A stretch of DNA of 64,000 nucleotides from Alkalihalophilus marmarensis DSM 21297 (GTDB lineage: Bacteria; Bacillota; Bacilli; Bacillales; Bacillaceae_D), in the NCBI RefSeq assembly GCF_000474275.2, contig NZ_ATAE01000018.1:1-64000 (forward strand), read 5' to 3'. Made by a program: the position numbers and the translations under genes. The notes beneath the pieces were generated by a model. The model searched no databases. It saw only the letters and a list, made by a program, of their open reading frames with translations, and had not been told where the DNA came from. Positions 39,970-48,092 of the stretch are shown piece by piece; within the stretch, counting starts at the first letter, position 1, and the number at the start of each line of letters is the position of its first letter.

Positions 39970-41607
39970 TTATGAACGAGCCTTGTTTATTTCCTCATCA
40001 CGGAGCTTTTTTCTTAATAATTTCCCGACAGCTGATTTTGGAAGTTCATCACGAAATTCTACAAAGCTTGGAACTTTGTATGGAGCAAGTAATTTTCTTG
40101 CAAGAGCAATTACATCCCCTTCAGTCGCCTTTTCACCTGCTTTTAAGTTAATAAAAGCTTTTACAGTTTCTCCTCTGTATTCATCTGGAACACCGACGAC
40201 AATCACCTCTTGAATGGCAGGATGTTGATAAAGGATTTCCTCAATTTCGCGAGGATAGACATTGAAGCCACTTGCAATAATCATATCCTTTTTGCGATCG
40301 ACGATATAAAAGTACCCTTCCTCATCCATTCGCGCCAAGTCCCCTGTAAAGAGCCACCCTTTTTTTAATGCGGCGTTTGTCTCCTCTTTTCGCTGCCAAT
40401 ATCCTTTCATCACCTGTGGCCCTCTAACGAGTAACTCACCTACTTCACCTACAGGTACGTCAATCGGACCAAGGTCAGTCTCTTTAATTATTTTTGATTC
40501 TAACCCAGGAAGTGGTATCCCGACGCTACCCACTTTTCTATCTCGCGTTGGAGGATTAAAGTGAGTGGTTGGTGAGGCTTCAGACAGACCATAGCCCTCG
40601 CATAAATTACAATTCGTTCTTTTTTCAAAAGTCTGTAGCTGCTCAATAGGCATAGCTGAGCCTCCGCTATTAAAATAGGATACTTGATCGAATCCGTATT
40701 CTTCTAATTTCGGATGACTATTTAATGCTACATACATGGTCGGAACACCCGAAAACTGGAAAGGCTTCTCTCGTTTAACCGTTTCGACGACTTCTTGGAG
40801 CTCGAAACGAGGTAAAATAATTTGATTACATCCACACTTGAATCCCAAAAAGACGTTACACGTTAAGCCGTAAATATGAAACATAGGTAAAACACTCATG
40901 ATTTTCGGATTGTCTGGGTACTCAATAGGTTTAAACATAAACTCATAGATTTGTTCTATATTCGTCATCAAATTACGATGTGTAAGCATAACCCCTTTTG
41001 ACACACCTGTTGTACCACCTGTATATTGAAGCATCGCAATATCTTCCACTGGATCAATCTCTACATGAGGTGGTTGCTCTGTTCCTAAGGATAAGAAGTC
41101 ATTAAAAAAGAAATCATTCTCCTCTATTTCCGTTACTTCTGACCCCAAGCTTACAACGATGACATGTTTCAGATTTGTTTTCTTCTGAATTTGTTTGACG
41201 CGTGGATACAGTTGATCTAAAACAATCATGTATTCTGCCCCCGAGTCTTTGAGCACATGTTCAATCTCTCTTTCGATATACATCGGATTGACTTGAACTC
41301 CGATGCCACCAAGTTTTGACACACTAAACAACGTAAAGAGATAGTGAGGAGTATTCGGAAGCATAACAGCGAAGCGATCTCCTTTTGTAAATCCTAAACT
41401 ATGAAGAGATGACGTATATTGCTTGGTGATTCCATCAACCTGCTCATAGGTAAAGGTTCGGTCATAGAAAGTTATAGCGGTTTTGTTCTTGTATTTTTCA
41501 ACCGATTGGGTAAATAAATCATTCAACGAGAGATCGTTTACTTCAACCCTTTCTTCTACACTTTCATGATAAAGCGATAACCATGGCTTATCGTTGTAAA
41601 TGGACAT
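39970..41607 (-). CDS. Long-chain fatty acid-CoA ligase
   Basis: 545-aa AMP-forming acyl-CoA synthetase, which activates fatty acids with ATP and CoA for beta-oxidation. ATG 41607 is chosen because AAGGAGG lies just upstream. Motifs are the P-loop YTGGTTGVSKG, the A5 motif GYGLSEASPTTHFNP, TGDLARMDEEGYFYIVDRKKD and the C-terminal Lys in PKSAVGKLLRK. It is probably co-transcribed with the thioesterase 75 bases upstream and functionally linked with the thiolase. Confidence 0.9.
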   Translation of the reverse strand: MSIYNDKPWLSLYHESVEERVEVNDLSLNDLFTQSVEKYKNKTAITFYDRTFTYEQVDGITKQYTSSLHSLGFTKGDRFAVMLPNTPHYLFTLFSVSKLGGIGVQVNPMYIEREIEHVLKDSGAEYMIVLDQLYPRVKQIQKKTNLKHVIVVSLGSEVTEIEENDFFFNDFLSLGTEQPPHVEIDPVEDIAMLQYTGGTTGVSKGVMLTHRNLMTNIEQIYEFMFKPIEYPDNPKIMSVLPMFHIYGLTCNVFLGFKCGCNQIILPRFELQEVVETVKREKPFQFSGVPTMYVALNSHPKLEEYGFDQVSYFNSGGSAMPIEQLQTFEKRTNCNLCEGYGLSEASPTTHFNPPTRDRKVGSVGIPLPGLESKIIKETDLGPIDVPVGEVGELLVRGPQVMKGYWQRKEETNAALKKGWLFTGDLARMDEEGYFYIVDRKKDMIIASGFNVYPREIEEILYQHPAIQEVIVVGVPDEYRGETVKAFINLKAGEKATEGDVIALARKLLAPYKVPSFVEFRDELPKSAVGKLLRKKLRDEEINKARS

Positions 41608-41681
41608 AGTGATCCTCCTTGTATTAAGTCGTTTCAAGATTACTGATCGTAAGCTTTCGTCCATCACGTGGAAGTTGCCTT

Positions 41682-42095
41682 CTAGTTGGATGATATCTTT
41701 TCTTGGTAATACTTATTTAAACGTTCTTTCATAAAATCTGGTAGTGGTTGAGTTGTTTGCGAATGAAAATCAAAATGGACCACAGCTGCCCGGCCTCTCG
41801 CTACAACTTCTTTAGCGGGATTAAACACTTCATGGACAATATGGAAGCTAGATGTACCGATTTTTTCAACCGACGTCTCTATCGAAAGAATTTCGTCAAA
41901 ATAAACTTGTTTAATAAAGTCACATGAAGTTGATGCTAAAATGATATTCCAATTTTCGATTGTCATATCTGGATTGAGGGCTTTAAAAAATTCTACACGT
42001 GCTTCCTCCAAATAGATAAAGTAGCTGACATTGTTAAGATGACCTAAGGCATCCGTTTCACAGAAGCGCACTTTTACATTGGTTTCAAATTTCAT
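41682..42095 (-). CDS. Acyl-CoA thioesterase (4HBT, YbgC-like)
   Basis: 137-aa hotdog-fold thioesterase. The FCETDALGHLNNVSYFIYLEEARVEFF region holds the active-site Asp and the HxN motif. AAGGAGG precedes the ATG. It would hydrolyse acyl-CoA intermediates, and its place between thiolase and acyl-CoA ligase supports a role in fatty-acid turnover. Confidence 0.88.
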   Translation of the reverse strand: MKFETNVKVRFCETDALGHLNNVSYFIYLEEARVEFFKALNPDMTIENWNIILASTSCDFIKQVYFDEILSIETSVEKIGTSSFHIVHEVFNPAKEVVARGRAAVVHFDFHSQTTQPLPDFMKERLNKYYQEKISSN

Positions 42096-42147
42096 TTCTG
42101 CCTCCTTAGTATAATGGTGTTCTGAACACTCACATTTATATCCTCTG

Positions 42148-42185
42148 CAACTAAAACATACCTACTAGTTGGTATGTTTTAGTTG
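42148..42185. promoter_or_regulatory. 38-bp palindrome between thiolase and thioesterase
   Basis: CAACTAAAACATACC (42148-42162) is perfectly inverted as GGTATGTTTTAGTTG (42171-42185) around TACTAGTT, so the whole is symmetrical except for two central T residues. There is no U-run on either strand, so an operator (the ATACC-N8-GGTAT form resembles TetR-family sites) or a processing hairpin is more likely than a terminator. Confidence 0.55.
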
Positions 42186-42212
42186 CGTACGTTCATTTCT
42201 CTTTCCTTTTTG

Positions 42213-43385
42213 TTATTCTCTTTCAATCAAGGTAGCAATACCTTGCCCTCCACCTATGCAAGCGGTAATTATGGCAGTTGCTTTATTTCTCCTTTGTAAT
42301 TCATAGATTGCCTTTGTTAAAAGAATCGCTCCTGTCGCCCCTAATGGATGTCCGTGTGCAATCGCACCACCATTAACATTTAATTTTTCAGGGTCAAATT
42401 CTAATTCGCGATCACATGCGATAACCTGTGCTGCAAAAGCTTCATTTAATTCGATTAAATCAATCATATTCAATTGAATTCCTGCTCTGTTTAATAGCTT
42501 TCTGGTCGCTGGTACTGGCCCAATCCCCATAATCGTAGGGTCGACACCGCTCACCACATAATCTCGTATGACCACTAAAGGTTCTAACCCGCAAGCTTTT
42601 GCTTTTTCTCTAGACATGATCACAACAGCACTAGCAGCATCATTTAATCCAGAACTACTCCCTGCTGTTACAGTCCCATCCTTAAGAAATGCTGGGGATA
42701 GCTTTGTTAAAGCTTCGAGACTGGTTGAAGGTCGTGGATGCTCATCGGTATCAAATCTAATACTTTCCCCTCGTTTAACCGGGATCTCTAACGGAACAAT
42801 TTGATCTTTAAAATAACCTTCTTGCATAGCTCTAGCCATTCTTTGTTGACTTCGCACAGAGAATTCATCTTGTTCTTCTCTAGAAATACGGTATTTTTTT
42901 GCAAGATTTTCGGCTGTAATTCCCATAGGTGGGTCGCCAATTTCTTTAGGTGATAGTTGAGAAGCACGGAATTTAGGAGGAACTGGTGAATAGGCTTTCG
43001 TTGGACGATCCATTAAGTAAGGTGCCCGACTCATGCTCTCGACCCCGCCGGAAACGAACACATCCCCATCACCTGCTTTAATCGCTTGGGCTGCAAGATT
43101 AATAGAATTGATACCAGATCCACATTGGCGGTCAATCGTTAGTCCAGGGATTTCTAAGGACAAACCTGTTTGCAGAGCTGTTAAGCGAGCGATATTACCG
43201 CCACCACTTAAAACATTCCCCATAATTACGTCATCCACCATATCGGCTGAAACAGAAACCCGCTCAAGCGCTTCTTTAATCACATCCGCTCCATATTGAT
43301 GGGCCTCTAAACCTGCTAGTGCACCACCTTGTTTACCTATTGCCGTTCGAACTGCTGAAACAATCACCGCATCTCTATTCGACAT
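42213..43385 (-). CDS. Acetyl-CoA acetyltransferase (thiolase)
   Basis: 390-aa thiolase from ATG 43385, which has AAGGAGG upstream; the frame extends further 5' without a site. Active-site Cys88 is in DRQCGSG, His in NGGAIAHGHPLGATG, and the second Cys in ACIGGGQG. It forms or cleaves acetoacetyl-CoA or longer 3-ketoacyl-CoA in beta-oxidation. First gene of the thiolase, thioesterase, ligase series. Confidence 0.92.
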   Translation of the reverse strand: MSNRDAVIVSAVRTAIGKQGGALAGLEAHQYGADVIKEALERVSVSADMVDDVIMGNVLSGGGNIARLTALQTGLSLEIPGLTIDRQCGSGINSINLAAQAIKAGDGDVFVSGGVESMSRAPYLMDRPTKAYSPVPPKFRASQLSPKEIGDPPMGITAENLAKKYRISREEQDEFSVRSQQRMARAMQEGYFKDQIVPLEIPVKRGESIRFDTDEHPRPSTSLEALTKLSPAFLKDGTVTAGSSSGLNDAASAVVIMSREKAKACGLEPLVVIRDYVVSGVDPTIMGIGPVPATRKLLNRAGIQLNMIDLIELNEAFAAQVIACDRELEFDPEKLNVNGGAIAHGHPLGATGAILLTKAIYELQRRNKATAIITACIGGGQGIATLIERE

Positions 43386-43520
43386 TCTCTTCCTCCTTCT
43401 ATCAATTTTTGAGGTCTTCTTCTTTACCTTTCTAGATAAGTGAAACAATTCCTTTAAATTTATATGCTCGTTCTATTTAAATAAAATCATTTCCCTCAAA
43501 GAAATTTCTTATTCCAACAG

Positions 43521-43555
43521 TAACAACCTACCTCAGTTGGTGAGGTAGGTTGTTA
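43521..43555. promoter_or_regulatory. Perfect 15-bp inverted repeat upstream of thiolase
   Basis: TAACAACCTACCTCA (43521-43535) pairs with TGAGGTAGGTTGTTA (43541-43555) around GTTGG. Plus-strand ATTTCTATT follows, so it could end rightward transcripts, but no rightward gene is present. As it lies about 140 bases upstream of the leftward thiolase start, it may be a leader hairpin or operator. Confidence 0.45.
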
Positions 43556-43558
43556 TTT

Positions 43559-43743
43559 CTATTGAATTACGTTACGTCCTACAAAAGGTTCGATAAGGAC
43601 GATCTGATTGCGGGAGCAGTGTGGCCTACTCATATCTACGCTTATTTCTTCTTGTGAAAACGTTTCTTCGTACTTCAAATAATAAAGCTCATCTAGATCT
43701 TTATCGGTTGCTTCTTTAAGAGTGACTAATTTACCTGTTAATT
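43559..43743 (-). pseudogene. Fragment of a RimJ/RimL-type GNAT gene
   Basis: Minus-strand translation LTGKLVTLKEATDKDLDELYYLKYEE matches residues 5-29 of the acetyltransferase at 31096-31677, and the DNA agrees at roughly nine positions in ten over about 75 bases. The start codon is lost (a TAA lies four codons upstream) and similarity stops after KYEE, then the frame runs to a TAG at 43559. It is a partial duplicate and not functional. Confidence 0.85.
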
Positions 43744-43752
43744 TAATTTAAT

Positions 43753-44265
43753 TTAAGAATCTTCCTCTCTTAGAACCTCATTTACTCGCTTCAACCAATT
43801 GTACTGCAGCTCTAATTGTTCATAATAATGCTCTTGAATCAATTGATTGATTTTATCATTGTACTCTTTGCGCTGATTCAACTCTTCACTTAATTCATTC
43901 ATCCATCTTCCAATATGCTGCAGCACGTTTGATTTATCTGCATGCTCAATATAAGCGAGAGCTGGATAAAGGGTTCTTGCGTCTGTTTGCTGCTTTTCAA
44001 ATACTGATACAATAGATGCTTGTAGATGTTTTTCCCCAGTTGGAGTAATTTCATAAATCGTGCGGTTGGGTCGATTATTCTCTTTTTCCGATTTCACTTC
44101 ACGAATGCATTCTAATTTAGTTAACGTTCGAATCGCTTGATAGAGGTTGCCATCTGTAATCAGGATTAATTTATTCCATCCATCTTTATAAAGCGTTTGT
44201 TTGATTTCATATGGGTGATTCGGCTTCTTTTTAAGTGTAGCCAACACTAGAATTTGCATGGACAT
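43753..44265 (-). CDS. PadR-family transcriptional regulator
   Basis: 170-aa regulator with a winged helix (LVLATLKKKPNHPYEIKQTLYKDG..ITDGNLYQAIRTLTKLECI) and YEITPTGEKHLQ, followed by a C-terminal four-helix Vir_act_alpha_C-type domain rich in coiled-coil sequence. It lies 21 bases after the SDR stop in the same direction, so it is probably autoregulated with it through the palindrome in the SDR promoter. The inducer is unknown. Confidence 0.85.
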   Translation of the reverse strand: MSMQILVLATLKKKPNHPYEIKQTLYKDGWNKLILITDGNLYQAIRTLTKLECIREVKSEKENNRPNRTIYEITPTGEKHLQASIVSVFEKQQTDARTLYPALAYIEHADKSNVLQHIGRWMNELSEELNQRKEYNDKINQLIQEHYYEQLELQYNWLKRVNEVLREEDS

Positions 44266-44286
44266 AAGAACATTCCCTTATTTAAA

Positions 44287-45018
44287 TTATTGAGCAGAGA
44301 AACCTCCGTCAATTACAATTTCAGCTCCTGTAATATAGGATGACTCATCAGAAGATAAGAATAGAACGGTATTAGCAATGTCTTCTGGTGTTCCTAATCT
44401 GCCTAGTGGTGTTGCTTGAATAAGCTGGTTCAACATTTGACTTGATGATTGCAACGCTTGGGTCATCGGTGTTTCAATCACTCCTGGGAAAATGGCATTT
44501 ACTCGTACTCCTTGGCGGCCGTAGTGAGTAGCTGCTGCCTTAGATAAGGCTCTCACCGCCCCTTTTGAAGCGGAATATGCATTCAACCCGAGTCCGATTT
44601 GAGCTGTATAACTAGAGATGTTTACGATTGATCCTGTTTTTTGTTTTTCCATAATAGGTGCCACGTGCTTAATCCCTGCAAATGGACCAAAGCTGTTAAT
44701 ACGCATCATTATATCCCAATCATTAATTGAAATTTCTTCTAAAGGCTTTTCACTTGAGATACCCGCATTATTAACTAATATATCTATTCTACCAAATTCA
44801 TCCTCTACCGTCGAAGCGAGTGCTGACCAAGATTCTTCAGAAGACACATCAAGTACCTTCGCGTGGACAAGATCCCATTTTGCCACTTCTTTTAAGGCTA
44901 CTTCATTGATATCAGCAGCAATTACCGTTGCACCTTCCTGTTGAAATAATCGTACAATCTCTTTTCCAATTCCTGATGCTCCACCTGTTACAATCGCTAC
45001 TTTATCTTTTACTCTCAT
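44287..45018 (-). CDS. Short-chain dehydrogenase/reductase
   Basis: 243-aa classical SDR, FabG-like, using NAD(P)H. The nucleotide motif is TGGASGIGKE, then LVNNAGI, the catalytic Tyr-Lys in YSASKGA, and the C-terminal SDESSYITGAEIVIDGG. CAGGGGG precedes the ATG. It is the first gene of an operon with a PadR regulator and may belong functionally to the neighbouring fatty-acid genes. The substrate is unknown. Confidence 0.9.
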   Translation of the reverse strand: MRVKDKVAIVTGGASGIGKEIVRLFQQEGATVIAADINEVALKEVAKWDLVHAKVLDVSSEESWSALASTVEDEFGRIDILVNNAGISSEKPLEEISINDWDIMMRINSFGPFAGIKHVAPIMEKQKTGSIVNISSYTAQIGLGLNAYSASKGAVRALSKAAATHYGRQGVRVNAIFPGVIETPMTQALQSSSQMLNQLIQATPLGRLGTPEDIANTVLFLSSDESSYITGAEIVIDGGFSAQ

Positions 45019-45057
45019 TTTTAATCCCCCTGGACGTCTATTTTACTTTGTTAAAAT

Positions 45058-45109
45058 TACTTTGCGCAAAGTATAAGTATAGTATACGTTAGCTCTACTA
45101 GATATTCAA
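45058..45109 (-). promoter_or_regulatory. SDR-PadR operon promoter with operator palindrome
   Basis: Minus-strand TTGAAT (45109-45104) and TATACT (45086-45081) are 17 bp apart. A perfect 16-bp palindrome, TACTTTGCGCAAAGTA (45058-45073), begins at the expected start point, with another ACTTTG half-site at about 45044-45049. It is the likely site of the PadR regulator. Confidence 0.65.
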
Positions 45110-45146
45110 AGGAATAGTCTTGAAGGATCAGCATGTTTTGCATTAG

Positions 45147-45176
45147 AAAAAGAGCTGATGCGTGTCAGCTCTTTTT
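45147..45176. terminator. Strong terminator
   Basis: AAAAAGAGCTGA (45147-45158) pairs perfectly over 12 bp with TCAGCTCTTTTT (45165-45176). It ends leftward transcription coming from the 46.6-45.4 kb genes, about 190 bases after the last stop codon. Confidence 0.88.
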
Positions 45177-45184
45177 AGGTTTGT

Positions 45185-45365
45185 TGATTGCACCTATTGA
45201 GAGGTTAATTGCGTTGCTTGAGAGCGTTATTTCTCTGGTCTATTGGTTTAATGCGTCAGTTAAATGTTGATATGCGTTTATGTAACTCAATTGCGCCTAT
45301 TCATTTCAAGTATGCGTCAGTTAAAAGCTTAATTGTCTCTACTTCCTGACTAATTGCGCCAATTA
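45185..45365 (+). repeat. AATTGCG composite array D
   Basis: About nine units of 18-22 nt: GATTGCAC, AATTGCGT, TATTTCT, TAATGCGT, TATGCGT, AATTGCGC, TATGCGT, AATTGTCT, AATTGCGCC. It is more diverged than arrays A-C but begins and ends with the same unit types. It lies between the stop of the 102-aa gene and its terminator, so it should be transcribed in antisense orientation as a 3' untranslated region. Confidence 0.7.
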
Positions 45366-45366
45366 T

Positions 45367-45675
45367 CTACCCCTTAATGCGGTTTATTCTCACATTAACT
45401 ATATTTAATATAAATGTGATGATAAGCAGCACCGTAGCAGCAACCACGACACCACCAGCTGTATCATAAATGGCACTTATATCTTCAATTCTAACAAGAT
45501 GATAGCTATACAGGATTTGACAAAAAAGGGCGATGGCACACGCGCTTAAACTCATGATCGAATAACTAGCCCAATTTTTATTTGGCTTTCTTTTATCACG
45601 CATAATACTGATTACGGGCAGAAACCACGCAGTCAGTCCAAGCACGAGGCTCCCTACATTTAGCCAGTCTGCCAT
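45367..45675 (-). CDS. Hypothetical three-segment membrane protein
   Basis: 102 aa with hydrophobic segments near residues 7-25, 38-58 and 70-92. The start is within the stop of the preceding gene (1-base overlap), indicating an operon. No family recognised. DKRKPNKNWASYSIMSLSACAIALFC is a distinctive loop-segment boundary. Confidence 0.65.
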   Translation of the reverse strand: MADWLNVGSLVLGLTAWFLPVISIMRDKRKPNKNWASYSIMSLSACAIALFCQILYSYHLVRIEDISAIYDTAGGVVVAATVLLIITFILNIVNVRINRIKG

Positions 45676-45935
45676 TACTTCTGTTCCTCAGGATAGACTA
45701 AATTGTGATCAACAAAGATTTTGCATTGAATTTTTACAGTTCCGCCAAGAGTTACTTTAATCGTTTTAACTTCCCCGTTTGCTGCTTTTAACTGGCCTTG
45801 TAACGTTGACCTTAAAGCAAGACCTAGGTTCTGATCTTGTAATTTCCCATCTACATACAGCTTTTCCCCGTTAAACCAGCTATTTTCCACTCGTATTTGA
45901 CGTCCTTCATACGTTGCTTCAAATATCTTTGTCAC
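45675..45935 (-). CDS. Small beta-rich protein, soluble paralogue of the 51.7-kb gene
   Basis: 86 aa from GTG 45935, which has GAGGAG eight bases upstream (a GTG at 45944 lies too close to that site). The VKTIKVTLGGTVKIQCKIFVDHNLVY stretch closely matches MDIKVKLGGLVSLQCKVYINKELVF in the protein at 51726-52289, and GEKLYVDGKL matches EQLYINDKL. No membrane segment. The family is not recognised. Confidence 0.65.
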   Translation of the reverse strand: MTKIFEATYEGRQIRVENSWFNGEKLYVDGKLQDQNLGLALRSTLQGQLKAANGEVKTIKVTLGGTVKIQCKIFVDHNLVYPEEQK

Positions 45936-45963
45936 ATTAATCACTCCTCTATTATGTTTCTCT

Positions 45964-46617
45964 CTACTTAGTTGTCACTTTTTTAACAAATGCTTCGACC
46001 ATATGAATGGCTTCCTCGCGGGAATTATAATCGAGCAAATGGAAATCTATATCATAAACCATACCAGATTCTTGGAAACTTAGTCTATTAATATTATGGT
46101 TATCCTGTTCAATTAGCTGATGTTTTACAGATGTGCCAGCCAGTTCAATGCTCTCTCCATTTAGTGGGAGGTTAGGATCAAATTCAGATATATGAATAAC
46201 GATTGTAGCATCCTCTTCATTTAAATGATTGAGATAAAGAAAGTCCCCATTTTCTATCAAGAACTCACGCTCAGTTTCATTAATAAAAGGTTCATCTATA
46301 GCATCGTTAATGTACACAATAATTGCATTTTTAGGAGCAGTTAACTCATCATTCATCTCTTTGTCTGCAGTCCAGATCATTCCTAGAGGATAGCTGTACA
46401 TATGAGGTAGATATACTTGTTGATCAAAATAAGAAGAAAGCTGTTCTTCATGTAAAAGAATCTGGGTAGCTGCCACGCCCATTGCGATCTGATCTTCATC
46501 TACATGAGCCACTGTATCTGGAGTCAAGCGAATCATCGCAACAAAAATGAACGTTGAAACAATTAACGCAGATACGACGAGAATAAGCATACGGTTCGTA
46601 CTTTTTAAAGGCTTCAT
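45964..46617 (-). CDS. Hypothetical membrane-anchored protein
   Basis: 217 aa with one N-terminal membrane anchor (residues 10-29) and an extracytoplasmic alpha/beta-looking domain containing DAIDEPFINETEREFLIENGDF and HLNEEDATIVIHISEFD. AAAGGAG precedes the ATG. It lies between a serine hydrolase lipoprotein and the two small genes in one leftward series. No family recognised. Confidence 0.6.
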   Translation of the reverse strand: MKPLKSTNRMLILVVSALIVSTFIFVAMIRLTPDTVAHVDEDQIAMGVAATQILLHEEQLSSYFDQQVYLPHMYSYPLGMIWTADKEMNDELTAPKNAIIVYINDAIDEPFINETEREFLIENGDFLYLNHLNEEDATIVIHISEFDPNLPLNGESIELAGTSVKHQLIEQDNHNINRLSFQESGMVYDIDFHLLDYNSREEAIHMVEAFVKKVTTK

Positions 46618-46654
46618 TCAACTTCTCCTTTCTTTTAGTTTCAAATATGTACGA

Positions 46655-47806
46655 TCACTCTTCAAATAACTTTAATAAAAATTGCTCCGTAATTTGTTCA
46701 AAATACAGACCATACGAATCGTTTGGCAAGTTGCTTGTAAATACAGCTGTAAAATCGAAATGAGGAATGACGATCAGTTTCTGTCCAAAGGCGCCAGACC
46801 CGTAATAGCTATGAATTAATTCGCCTGAATCAAGTTGCAGCGTCTTGACCCACCACTGATACCCATAATCTCCAAAGCCTGCTTCATTTAATTCAGTTGT
46901 GGTGTGATAACTGGTTGAGGCGTCCACCCATTCTAAAGGGATGATCTGAACTCCATCCCACCTGCCTCCATTTAAAAATAAATAGCCGATTTTTGCGAGG
47001 TCAGCTGGAACCATTTCCATTTTATATCCACCTGTATAATAACCATTTGAATCAATATCCCAGAAATAATCCATTGTCCCAATGCCTAGCGGCGAAAACA
47101 AATGCTTATCAGCAAAATGCTTTGTTGACTGACCTGAAGCTCTTTCAAGTATGACAGACAATAAATGAGAGGCCCCTGTATTATAGTTAAATTGAGTTCC
47201 AGGATCATTTACCAGCTCACGAGAAATAATGAAATCCACCCAGTTATCACTAGACTCTAATGGGAACATGATATCATTCCATCGGGTTGTCTCCGGCCAA
47301 TACAATCCATCTGTTAAAGTTATAAAATGCTCAATTGTCCATTCATGTTTACGAATGTCTTCTTGCTCAAGTATTTCTGGGATGAAGTCTGAGGCTTTCT
47401 GATCGATTCCCTCAATATAGCCTTGGTCGATTGCTATGCCAATTAACGAAGAGGTGATACTTTTTGCAATCGAATTGATAGGAGTTCTTGAATCATTAAA
47501 GGTGATCGATTTGTAATATTCTTCAGCTAGATAGCCGTCTTTGATTAACAGCATGCTGTACACATCTTCTTGACGGACTTCTTCAATTAATTCTTCTAGC
47601 ACATTCTCGTTTAAACCAAGTTCAGCAGGAGATTTCATCTTCCAATTTTGCGTAGGATAATAATCTCTTTCTTTGTCTATTTGCGTTTTCACTGCTTCAG
47701 CTGGTAAATCTTCTGAAGTTGGTAATGAGGAGGTTTGAGTTTCTATGCATCCAGCAAGGAACAAAAGCAGTAATGTGTACACTAAAACATTATGTATTCG
47801 TTTCAT
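46655..47806 (-). CDS. Beta-lactamase-family serine hydrolase lipoprotein
   Basis: 383-aa exported lipoprotein (lipobox LAGC, Cys20). The class C/DD-peptidase-like domain has SIAK (Ser112-Lys115), Y-N-T in FNYNTGASHLLS as the second motif, and a late YYGSGAFGQKLIV. GAAGGAG precedes the ATG. It probably acts on cell-wall or peptide substrates at the membrane surface. A leader of about 30 polar residues separates the lipid anchor from the domain. Confidence 0.85.
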   Translation of the reverse strand: MKRIHNVLVYTLLLLFLAGCIETQTSSLPTSEDLPAEAVKTQIDKERDYYPTQNWKMKSPAELGLNENVLEELIEEVRQEDVYSMLLIKDGYLAEEYYKSITFNDSRTPINSIAKSITSSLIGIAIDQGYIEGIDQKASDFIPEILEQEDIRKHEWTIEHFITLTDGLYWPETTRWNDIMFPLESSDNWVDFIISRELVNDPGTQFNYNTGASHLLSVILERASGQSTKHFADKHLFSPLGIGTMDYFWDIDSNGYYTGGYKMEMVPADLAKIGYLFLNGGRWDGVQIIPLEWVDASTSYHTTTELNEAGFGDYGYQWWVKTLQLDSGELIHSYYGSGAFGQKLIVIPHFDFTAVFTSNLPNDSYGLYFEQITEQFLLKLFEE

Positions 47807-47896
47807 CGCAGCTCCTTCCTTGAAGGTATTAAATTTTACTTTATTTCTAATTTATACCTTTACGAAGGATTTGCTAAATTGGTTTCATCTTAATCC

Positions 47897-47928
47897 AAAA
47901 AAAGCTAAGAGCAATTTACTCTTAGCTT
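47897..47928 (-). terminator. Terminator downstream of the AhpD-like gene
   Basis: AAGCTAAGAG (47902-47911) pairs perfectly over 10 bp with CTCTTAGCTT (47919-47928). On the minus strand a T7 run follows. Confidence 0.85.
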
Positions 47929-47938
47929 GCATATCAAT

Positions 47939-48092
47939 TTAAATGAATTGAATATGTTCAATAGAAAATTTCCTTGCCTCTCGTTCATCATTTGTTTCAA
48001 AAACTACCCCATTTGTATCTAAAAATATATAATAAGGTGCTTCACTTACTACTAGTTCCGAGTATTCTAAGTAATAGTCATCAACCTTCCAA
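47939..48092 (-). pseudogene. Small gene without a start, probably frameshifted
   Basis: An open frame of about 50 codons reads DDYYLEYSELVVSEAPYY then IFLDTNGVVFETNDE and ends at a TAA at 47939, just before a terminator. It looks like genuine protein but has no ATG, GTG or TTG. A GGAAGG and ATG are present at its 5' end in another frame, which meets a stop after four codons. A one-base loss after the ATG, or a +1 frameshift from the preceding gene, would explain it. Confidence 0.5.

Noticed and set aside
42117-42129. GTGTTCTGAACAC palindrome as a LexA-type SOS box.
   Set aside because: The Bacillus LexA consensus (CGAACN4GTTCG) differs in order and spacing, and the neighbouring genes are metabolic.
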